A stretch of DNA of 5,232 nucleotides from an uncultured Ruminococcus sp. (GTDB taxonomy: Bacteria; Bacillota; Clostridia; Oscillospirales; Ruminococcaceae). The stretch spans positions 1 through 5,232 of the forward strand of contig USNJ01000147.1 in NCBI GenBank assembly GCA_900556055.1, given 5' to 3'. Positions within the stretch are counted from its first letter, which is position 1. Every line of letters starts with the position of its first letter. A model generated the notes under the pieces. The model was not told where the DNA came from. It saw only the letters and a program-made list of their open reading frames with translations, and searched no databases. Below are positions 1-5,232 of the stretch, one piece after another. The position numbers and the translations under genes are program-made.

Positions 1-1825
1 GGACGAGGTAAGGGACGCCGCCCTGGGAAAATATATCCTTATGGTTGGTACCATAGAGCCAAGAAAAAACCATAGCCTTGTGATAGATGCCCTTGAAAAC
101 GGCCTTGACGAAATGGGCATAAGGGTGATATTTGCCGGACGCTACGGCTGGAATGTTGATGCTCTCAGAAAAAGGATAGAGACTCACCCAATGCTGGGAA
201 AGAGCCTTTTTTTCCTGGAAAGACCCGATGATGCGGCTATAGATTATCTGTATAAAAATGCTCTGGCAGTTGCGTTCCCCACATTCAACGAGGGCTTCGG
301 ACTGCCTATGATAGAGGCATTCAGCAGAAATACCCCCGTTCTTGCCTCGGATATCGGAGTTCTGCGTGAGGTCGGCGGAAGCTATGCGGATTATTTTGAC
401 CCCACAGACAGCGGCTCTTTTATTGAGGCAGTGAAAAAGCTTGCTTCCGATGAAAAAATGTATGCCGCAAAGAAAGAACGGCTGAAAGAGTATGTGCCCC
501 TTACCTGGGACAAATGTGCCTGTCTCTTTGCCGATGCGGTGCTTTCGGTCTGTCAGAACAGGGATATGGTCCCCGATGACACCAAGGTGAAGCAAATGGT
601 CTGCCTTACCGCAAGAAATGACGATATACTGGCTACACTGCCGTTTCTTGAAAAATATATGCCCTTTATCACGGAAATGGTCATCTGCTGTCCTGATAAG
701 AATGTGGAAGAGCTGAGGGAAAAATATAAGGGCAGATTTGCGCTGAAATTCCTTACCGACAGCCGGGTGCTGAACGGGGCTGAGCTTCCCGCCGACCATC
801 AGACAAGGAATTTTTTCCTGCGCTGTCTGATAATGAAAAGCCCCGTCATCGACGATGTGTTTATTATGACAGATGACGATTACCGCCCTCTCCGTGAAGT
901 GGATATCCCCGACTTTATCAGTAATGGCAGATACAAGGCATATTACTGCTACGACCTTAACGAGTGGGGCGGTACATACGGAAATCCCACTTCTTTTGAC
1001 CTGGGTATGAAGCACAGCAGGGAATTTCTCTCCGCAAACGGATATCCCACAATGATGTATTCCTCCCACCAGCCCCAGATAATAGATAAACGGATATTTA
1101 ACGAAATGACCGAAAAATATCCCGAAATAACCACCAAGGGCGTATGCGAGTGGTGCAGTTATTTCAACTACGGCGTGGGAACATATCCCGATAAGTTCGA
1201 TGCAGTGCCGTATATCTCAATGTGCTGGCCTGGAGCCTGCACAGACTGGAAGCTCTACACTCTCCCCGATGAATATGTTTTCGAGAACCATTACAGCAGT
1301 CTTTATGAAAAGGGTCATATTTTCTATGGCCTTTCCGACAGGGCGGAAGATGACTGCGGCGGGCTTATCGAAGAAAAGAAGAAAAGATATGCCGCAGAGC
1401 TTGGCAGACAGATGGAAGCACGCAGGGTATATGAACAGTTTGTGAGACAATACCGTGCCTCACGGGGAGAAATGCCCTCGTTCACCATTGCCGCTTCCCC
1501 TGACAGAACAGGCATAGTCATAAACAGCCCCGACCTTCTCAGACTGAAATCGCCTGAGATAACAAGACTTCAGGTAACGGTGGACAAAAATATCATTGAT
1601 GAAATGAACGTTTCACAGATGTCTGTAAGCTACTGGTACACTTCCGTGAAGAATGAACAGCTCACAGGCGTGTTCAGAACAGCCATTGACAACAGCGACC
1701 TGAATTTCCTGCTTCCAATGAGAACACCGTCCAAAAAGTGCGGGGCGGCTTATCTGCATTTCGTTGTTACCCTCGAGGACAGGCAGATACAGCAGTCGGT
1801 CACCATCAGAACAGAGCTGGTCTGA
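1..1825 (+). CDS. Multidomain glycosyltransferase, 5'-truncated: GT4 C-terminal half + Stealth-like/GT-A-like domain + beta-rich tail
   Basis: The reading frame is open from base 2, so the ATG at 41 is internal and the true start lies upstream. Residues below count from that Met. Residues 1-170 are the donor-binding half of a GT-B family 4 enzyme: GTIEPRKNH (3-11; K9 probably contacts the nucleotide-sugar phosphates), FAGRYGWN, and the EX7E signature E84/E92 in NEGFGLPMIEA. Residues ~185-430 form a second domain: LPFLEKYMPFITEMVI (200-215), then VFIMTDDDY (273-281), a DXD-like acidic motif after a hydrophobic strand, then SSHQPQIIDKRIF (341-353). The order and spacing recall conserved regions of Stealth sugar-phosphate transferases, but the match is weak and a GT-A transferase is an alternative. 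Residues 440-475 look helical; ~480-594 is beta-rich, possibly an accessory or glycan-binding domain. Probably a cytoplasmic polymerase making the glycan exported by the adjacent transporter. The GT4 call is firm, the second domain tentative. Confidence 0.85.
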   Translation, partial: DEVRDAALGKYILMVGTIEPRKNHSLVIDALENGLDEMGIRVIFAGRYGWNVDALRKRIETHPMLGKSLFFLERPDDAAIDYLYKNALAVAFPTFNEGFGLPMIEAFSRNTPVLASDIGVLREVGGSYADYFDPTDSGSFIEAVKKLASDEKMYAAKKERLKEYVPLTWDKCACLFADAVLSVCQNRDMVPDDTKVKQMVCLTARNDDILATLPFLEKYMPFITEMVICCPDKNVEELREKYKGRFALKFLTDSRVLNGAELPADHQTRNFFLRCLIMKSPVIDDVFIMTDDDYRPLREVDIPDFISNGRYKAYYCYDLNEWGGTYGNPTSFDLGMKHSREFLSANGYPTMMYSSHQPQIIDKRIFNEMTEKYPEITTKGVCEWCSYFNYGVGTYPDKFDAVPYISMCWPGACTDWKLYTLPDEYVFENHYSSLYEKGHIFYGLSDRAEDDCGGLIEEKKKRYAAELGRQMEARRVYEQFVRQYRASRGEMPSFTIAASPDRTGIVINSPDLLRLKSPEITRLQVTVDKNIIDEMNVSQMSVSYWYTSVKNEQLTGVFRTAIDNSDLNFLLPMRTPSKKCGAAYLHFVVTLEDRQIQQSVTIRTELV

Positions 1826-1843
1826 TACTGAAAGAAGGTAAAA

Positions 1844-2617
1844 ATGTTTCGAGAACTGTACGAATACCGCCATATGATAAAAAGCCTTGTGAGAAAAGAC
1901 CTTCGGGGCAGATACAAAGGCTCAGTGCTGGGATTTATGTGGACTTTCATAAACCCCCTGCTTCAGATGCTGGTATATTCCGTGGTGTTTTCTTCTGTAA
2001 TGAGAGTGGCAAATGTTGACAAGTATTACATTTTCCTCTTTGTGGCACTTATACCCTGGATATTTTTCTCTTCCTCGGTCACTGTAGGCTCTACCTGCAT
2101 AATGACAAGCAAGAACCTTATCACAAAGATATATTTCCCCCGTGAAGTAATACCTGTCTCCTATGTGACCGGCTGTTTTGTAAATATGCTGTTATGCTTT
2201 ATAGTCGTGTTCCTGGTGCTTTTCATTTCGGGCATAGGCATAAGCATAAAGGCTCTTTTGTGGCTCCCTGCTGTTATGATAACAGAATACTGCTTTGCAC
2301 TGGGCTGTACCCTTATCGTGTCAGGCGTGACAGTTTATTTCCGTGACCTTCAGCATATACTGGGCATAATTATGATGGCGTGGATGTACTTTACCCCCAT
2401 TATCTACAATATCAAGGATATCCCCGAAAATTATCGGAATATTTTCTATCTTAACCCTATGTGCCACATAATAACTTCATACAGAACTATCCTGTATTAC
2501 AAGCAGATGCCCGATCTTAAATATCTGGGCATTACTGCGGCTGTAAGCGTGGCAGTAATGTTTATCGGGTTTGCCGTGTTCGGCAGGCTCAAAAAGAGAT
2601 TCGCCGAAACTCTTTAA
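1844..2617 (+). CDS. wzm: Polysaccharide ABC exporter permease (ABC-2, Wzm/TagG type)
   Basis: This is a 257-residue integral membrane protein, a normal length for the family. It would form a homodimeric channel that moves a finished lipid-linked glycan across the cytoplasmic membrane. The N-terminal amphipathic stretch LVRKDLRGRYKGSVLGFMW (15-33) is the classic signature of this family. About six membrane segments are visible, near 31-54, 61-82, 106-130, 137-163, 172-190 and 227-247. The cytoplasmic NLITKIYFPREVIP (91-104) is the conserved segment expected to couple to the ATPase. RDLQHILGI, FTPIIY and LNPMCHIITSYR near the C-terminus are also family-typical. The ATG is preceded by AGAAGG with 5 nt spacing and lies 18 nt after the glycosyltransferase stop. 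The ATPase follows 12 nt downstream. TagG, for teichoic acid export, is the main alternative; the Wzt-type partner favours a Wzm-like role. Confidence 0.93.
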   Translation: MFRELYEYRHMIKSLVRKDLRGRYKGSVLGFMWTFINPLLQMLVYSVVFSSVMRVANVDKYYIFLFVALIPWIFFSSSVTVGSTCIMTSKNLITKIYFPREVIPVSYVTGCFVNMLLCFIVVFLVLFISGIGISIKALLWLPAVMITEYCFALGCTLIVSGVTVYFRDLQHILGIIMMAWMYFTPIIYNIKDIPENYRNIFYLNPMCHIITSYRTILYYKQMPDLKYLGITAAVSVAVMFIGFAVFGRLKKRFAETL

Positions 2618-2618
2618 A

Positions 2619-2624
2619 GGGAGG
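2619..2624 (+). promoter_or_regulatory. Strong Shine-Dalgarno site for the ATPase gene
   Basis: GGGAGG starts just after the permease stop codon (TAA, 2615-2617) and ends 5 nt before the ATG at 2630. It fixes the ATPase start and is the best ribosome-binding site in the window. Such a site argues against Bacteroidetes, which rarely use Shine-Dalgarno pairing. Confidence 0.8.
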
Positions 2625-2629
2625 ACGCT

Positions 2630-3922
2630 ATGGAAAACGAGTATTCTATAAGAGTACAAGATGTCCATAAATCCTTCAAGGTATATTATGACAGGAGCTA
2701 CAGCCTGAAAGAGACCCTGCTTTTTAAAAACCGAAGAAGATTTGAGGAGCGTCAGGTTCTTAAAGGCATATCCTTTGATGTAAAAAAAGGCGAAGCGATA
2801 GGGCTTGTGGGTCATAACGGCTGCGGCAAGAGCACTATGCTCAAACTGCTTACAAGAATAATGTATCCTGACCGTGGAAGCATCGAGATAAAGGGCAGAG
2901 TATCGAGCCTGATAGAACTTGGAGCAGGCTTTCACCCCGATATGAGCGGCAGGGAAAATATTTATACAAATGCCGCAATATTCGGTCTGACCGAAAAGGA
3001 AATAGACGAAAGATTACAGGATATCGTTGATTTCTCCGAAATGGAGGAGTTCATCGATAATCCGGTAAGAACATATTCCTCAGGAATGTATATGCGTCTT
3101 GCCTTTTCCGTTGCAATAAACGTGAACGCTGATGTTCTGCTTATTGATGAGATACTTGCGGTGGGCGATGTGGCATTTCAAAACAAATGTTTCAATCGTC
3201 TTAAGGAAATAAAGGCAAACGGCACCACTATCGTTATCGTTTCACACAGCCTCGGTCAGATAGAGCAGATATGCGACCGTTCTATCTGGATAAATGACGG
3301 ACTTATCTGCGGCGAGGGCGACCCGAAGCAGGTCCATATGGAATATCTTGACTATATGGTAAAGAAACAGCGTGACGCCGAAAAGCGGAGCGAAGCAAAA
3401 AAAGAAACACAGCCTGCCGCCGCACAGCAGAAAAAGAGTGACGGCGGAACTGATGCGGCACCCCAAAAGCCCCGCAAACGCTGGGGAAACGGCGACGCCG
3501 TTATCAGCCGCATAAGCATTGCCGCCGATGACGGCAGTGAAAGCAGGATATACAGCACAGGCGACAATATAAACATCGAAATATCCTACACAGTGAAAAA
3601 TCCCGTTAAAGATGCGGTTTTCGGCATAGGCATATTTAACCGGGGCGGAGTAAACTGCTACGGCACAAATACAAGAATAGACAATATAGCTTCATTTGAC
3701 CTGACAGCCTCGGGAACAGTCAGACTGAAGCTCAGAAACGTTCCTCTTCTCCCCGGAGAATATCTTCTTGACTTTGCTATAGAATGCGGTCAGGGTATCC
3801 CTGTTGATTATTTCAGAGAAGCCGAAGTGATACGCATAAATTCATCTGTAGGTGATGTTGGTGTGGCGAGAATCGAACACAGCTGGGAAAACCTCGGCAA
3901 CAAGCCTGAACAGGAAGGATAA
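2630..3922 (+). CDS. wzt: Polysaccharide ABC exporter ATPase with C-terminal carbohydrate-binding domain (Wzt type)
   Basis: This 430-residue protein powers export through the adjacent permease. Residues 1-245 are the nucleotide-binding domain: Walker A GHNGCGKST (61-69), the Wzt-typical LIELGAGFHPDMSGREN (94-110), the degenerate signature YSSGM (149-153) in place of LSGG, Walker B DVLLIDE (168-174), D-loop AVGD (177-180) and switch histidine H206. The signature variant is normal for Wzt/TagH. Residues ~246-285 are a Lys/Glu/Ala/Gln-rich linker with no fold apparent. Residues ~286-420 match the Wzt C-terminal beta-sandwich, opening with RWGNGDAVIS and including DAVFGIGIFNRGG, YGTNT, LLPGEYLLDFAI and the closing GVARIEHSW. 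In E. coli O8/O9a Wzt this domain recognises the methylated non-reducing end of the polymer. The next gene, 5 nt downstream, encodes a methyltransferase, which fits such a modification-gated exporter. All catalytic motifs look intact. Confidence 0.95.
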   Translation: MENEYSIRVQDVHKSFKVYYDRSYSLKETLLFKNRRRFEERQVLKGISFDVKKGEAIGLVGHNGCGKSTMLKLLTRIMYPDRGSIEIKGRVSSLIELGAGFHPDMSGRENIYTNAAIFGLTEKEIDERLQDIVDFSEMEEFIDNPVRTYSSGMYMRLAFSVAINVNADVLLIDEILAVGDVAFQNKCFNRLKEIKANGTTIVIVSHSLGQIEQICDRSIWINDGLICGEGDPKQVHMEYLDYMVKKQRDAEKRSEAKKETQPAAAQQKKSDGGTDAAPQKPRKRWGNGDAVISRISIAADDGSESRIYSTGDNINIEISYTVKNPVKDAVFGIGIFNRGGVNCYGTNTRIDNIASFDLTASGTVRLKLRNVPLLPGEYLLDFAIECGQGIPVDYFREAEVIRINSSVGDVGVARIEHSWENLGNKPEQEG

Positions 3923-3927
3923 GAGAT

Positions 3928-5121
3928 ATGAGCCTCAGAAAATATCTGATGGAAAAAATTTTCCCCGAATACAACAGCCTTGTAAAGCAGACTGAACTCC
4001 TTAAAAAAGAAAATCAGGAACTGAATGATAAGCTGAACAGCTGCGGCAAAAAAACGGACGAGCTGATCGCTATGCTGAATGATTACGGCGATGTCTGCAA
4101 AAATGTGGGCGGGCTTAATTCTATGCTGAATAATTACGGCGATATATGCAAGAATATCGGCAACCTGAATTCTATGCTGAATAATTACGGCGACATATGC
4201 AAAAACATCGGCAACCTGAATTCTATGCTGAGCAATTACGGCGACATTTGCAAGAACATCGGCAATCTGAATTCTATGCTGAATAATTACGGCGATATAT
4301 GCAAGAACATCGGCAACCTGAATAATTCATATCAGAAAATAATATCTGATAATGAACGTATGGATTTTGATATAAACCGCCTGAAAAAGCATTTAAAGAG
4401 CAGGCAGAACAGTGCGGAAACCACACCCGCACCCTCAGACGCTCCCGTTTCCGCCGATGATTACAGCTCCATTGATTATCTTGATTTTGAAAATCATTTC
4501 AGGGGAATGAGAGAGCTAATCATAGAGCGTCAGAGAATGTACCTGCCGTATTTTGAGGGCAAGAAAAATGTTCTGGATTTCGGCTGCGGCAGAGGGGAAT
4601 TTCTTGAACTGATGAAAAATGAGGGGATACACGCTGTAGGAGCTGAAACATATTCCGACTATGTTGACTACTGCACGGAAAGAGGCCTTGAAGTGTATCA
4701 CAGGGACGGCCTCAGCTATCTTAAGTCAATGGAAAAGCCGGACGGCATATTTCTGGGTCAGGTCATAGAACATCTGACCATTGACCAAATAGTGGAACTG
4801 ACTGAAACTGCCTATGAAAAGCTTGATGAGGGCGGAGTTATAATAATGGAAACACCAAATCCCTGCTCCCTCAGCATCTATACCAACGCTTTTTACATCG
4901 ACCCATCACACAACAAGCCTGTCCACCCCAAAACAATGGAGTATCTTCTCCATAAAGCAGGCTTTGCACGGAGCAATATTTCCGTTGTCTTTACAGAATG
5001 CAGCCGCCCGAAAAAAACTATTCCCGAGCTTGAAGGATATGACAGGTTCAATGCGGCAATGAAAGATGTGGAAAATATGCTTTACGGAAGTCAGGATTAT
5101 GCTGTAATTGCGGTAAAGTGA
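3928..5121 (+). CDS. SAM-dependent methyltransferase with N-terminal repeat/coiled-coil arm; possible glycan chain terminator
   Basis: This 397-residue protein has two parts. Residues 1-160 form an extended arm: a short amphipathic start (SLRKYLMEKIF), a heptad-like segment with L18/L25/L32, five tandem 17-residue repeats (49-133), then a second charged helix (134-160). A Pro/Ala/Ser-rich linker follows (161-180). Residues ~181-397 are a Rossmann-type class I methyltransferase: motif I VLDFGCGRGE (215-224), acidic E240 ending strand 2 in AVGAE, FLGQVIEHL (275-283), and GGVIIMETPNP (302-312). FYIDPSHNKPVHP (322-334) and the ending YGSQDYAVI (386-394) are typical of methyltransferases found in O-antigen and capsule clusters. 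The likely substrate is the exported glycan, perhaps its non-reducing end, by analogy with WbdD; that is inference. Unlike WbdD there is no visible kinase domain and the rod is N-terminal. AGGAAGG ends 9 nt before the ATG, inside the end of the ATPase gene. Confidence 0.9.
   Translation: MSLRKYLMEKIFPEYNSLVKQTELLKKENQELNDKLNSCGKKTDELIAMLNDYGDVCKNVGGLNSMLNNYGDICKNIGNLNSMLNNYGDICKNIGNLNSMLSNYGDICKNIGNLNSMLNNYGDICKNIGNLNNSYQKIISDNERMDFDINRLKKHLKSRQNSAETTPAPSDAPVSADDYSSIDYLDFENHFRGMRELIIERQRMYLPYFEGKKNVLDFGCGRGEFLELMKNEGIHAVGAETYSDYVDYCTERGLEVYHRDGLSYLKSMEKPDGIFLGQVIEHLTIDQIVELTETAYEKLDEGGVIIMETPNPCSLSIYTNAFYIDPSHNKPVHPKTMEYLLHKAGFARSNISVVFTECSRPKKTIPELEGYDRFNAAMKDVENMLYGSQDYAVIAVK
4072..4326 (+). 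repeat. Five in-frame 51-bp tandem repeats (17-residue units) in the methyltransferase arm
   Basis: Units begin at 4072, 4123, 4174, 4225 and 4276, each exactly 51 bp with no gaps. The protein consensus is MLNNYGDICKNIGNLNS. Unit 1 is the most diverged (D, V, V and G substitutions). Units 2 and 3 encode identical peptides, unit 4 differs by one N-to-S change, and unit 5 ends NLNN instead of NLNS. Units 2 and 3 differ at three bases, all synonymous. Every unit carries one Cys, Tyr-Gly-Asp and two Gly. Hydrophobic positions M, Y, I, I, L are spaced 4-3-4-3-3, which equals a heptad plus a decad, so a coiled coil with a regular three-residue insertion (stammer) is possible. The high Asn/Gly content makes that uncertain. 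Confidence 0.97.
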
Positions 5122-5124
5122 CAA

Positions 5125-5152
5125 AGGCTGACAGCTGTACGGCTGTCGGCCT
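5125..5152 (+). other. Strong intergenic hairpin without T-tract
   Basis: Starting 3 nt after the methyltransferase stop, AGGCTGACAGCT pairs with GGCTGTCGGCCT across a 4-nt GTAC loop. This gives a 12-bp stem with two G-U wobbles and no bulges. The downstream bases (GCATTACAATAATG) contain no T-run, so it does not look like a standard intrinsic terminator. It may instead cause partial termination, stabilise or mark a processing point in the operon mRNA, or set lower expression of the next gene. The structure is seen; the role is inferred. Confidence 0.6.
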
Positions 5153-5165
5153 GCATTACAATAAT

Positions 5166-5173
5166 GAGGACGG
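5166..5173 (+). promoter_or_regulatory. Probable ribosome-binding site for the downstream partial gene
   Basis: GAGGACGG lies 10 nt before the ATG at 5184 and supports that start. The core GAGGA is 13 nt away, which is long, so initiation may be modest. No -35/-10 promoter was recognised in the 62-nt gap, so the gene is probably transcribed by read-through past the hairpin. Confidence 0.5.
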
Positions 5174-5183
5174 TAAAATTCAG

Positions 5184-5232
5184 ATGATAAACAAATTAAA
5201 GCAGTATATCAGTGCGGATAAATGTATGAAAG
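5184..5232 (+). CDS. Start of a further gene, truncated by the window end; function unknown
   Basis: Sixteen codons are visible from the ATG, giving MINKLKQYISADKCMK, and the frame is still open at the window edge. The same strand, a plausible ribosome-binding site and the 62-nt spacing suggest it continues the glycan operon. The peptide is too short to assign a family. Position after the exporter and methyltransferase makes another glycan assembly or decoration enzyme (glycosyltransferase, acyltransferase) the most likely guess, but nothing in the residues proves it. Confidence 0.55.
   Translation, partial: MINKLKQYISADKCMK

Noticed and set aside
1200..1450. Open frames on both strands inside the glycosyltransferase.
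   Set aside because: They lie wholly within a well-supported coding frame, have no ribosome-binding site and encode no recognisable motifs.
2477..2935. A 152-residue antisense open frame across the permease/ATPase junction.
   Set aside because: It overlaps conserved permease and Walker A coding sequence; the peptide is low in recognisable features and best explained as a shadow.
3242..3576. Two antisense frames with Cys/Phe/Leu-rich hydrophobic peptides.
   Set aside because: Their composition is the complement of the Lys/Glu/Ala-rich linker of the ATPase; no start signals.
4021..4071. A possible sixth, decayed repeat unit before unit 1 (residues 32-48).
   Set aside because: Only Lys and Leu positions match and the Cys is off by one; it is better read as ordinary coiled coil.
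4168..4276. GAATTC recurring at 51-bp spacing in the repeats.
   Set aside because: It is simply the Leu-Asn-Ser codons (CTG AAT TCT) of each unit, not a separate regulatory or cloning-derived signal.
4072..4326. CRISPR array or other non-coding direct repeat.
   Set aside because: The units are contiguous with no spacers and lie in frame within a conserved gene.
5164..5187. A 7-codon ORF (MRTVKFR) whose TGA overlaps the ATG at 5184, like a coupled leader peptide.
   Set aside because: No Shine-Dalgarno sequence before its ATG, and its second to fourth codons are the probable ribosome-binding site of the next gene. Overlap by chance is likely.

Overview
The window is a compact, single-strand stretch of a glycan biosynthesis and export locus. 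All genes are on the + strand and separated by only 18, 12, 5 and 62 nt, so they read as one operon. Good Shine-Dalgarno sequences (best: GGGAGG before the ATPase gene), frequent ATA isoleucine and AGA/AGG arginine codons, and a mid-40s G+C by eye suggest a Clostridia-type Firmicute, perhaps Ruminococcus or a relative. This is inference from style, not from a marker gene.

Layout: (1) 1-1825, the 3' part of a large multidomain glycosyltransferase. It has the C-terminal half of a GT-B (GT4) domain, then a second region with a DDD motif that weakly resembles Stealth-type sugar-phosphate transferases, then a beta-rich tail. The gene begins upstream of the window. (2) 1844-2617, the ABC-2 permease (Wzm type) of a polysaccharide exporter. 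(3) 2630-3922, its ATPase (Wzt type), with a charged linker and a C-terminal beta-sandwich carbohydrate-binding domain. (4) 3928-5121, a class I SAM-dependent methyltransferase with an unusual N-terminal arm containing five exact-length tandem repeats of 17 residues (51 bp each). (5) 5125-5152, a strong hairpin without a T-tract. (6) 5184 onward, the first 16 codons of another gene.

How they may work together: in ABC-dependent O-antigen systems such as E. coli O8/O9a, a multidomain glycosyltransferase builds the polymer on a lipid carrier in the cytoplasm, a coiled-coil-bearing methyltransferase (WbdD) caps the non-reducing end and sets chain length, and the Wzt C-terminal domain recognises the cap and drives export through Wzm. 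This window has the same parts list in what looks like a Gram-positive. The methyltransferase has its rod at the opposite (N-terminal) end, made of repeats, and has no recognisable kinase domain. The most interesting reading is a separately built cap-and-ruler chain terminator whose rod could change length in 51-bp steps. That function is inferred; the repeats, domain order and gene neighbourhood are seen directly.
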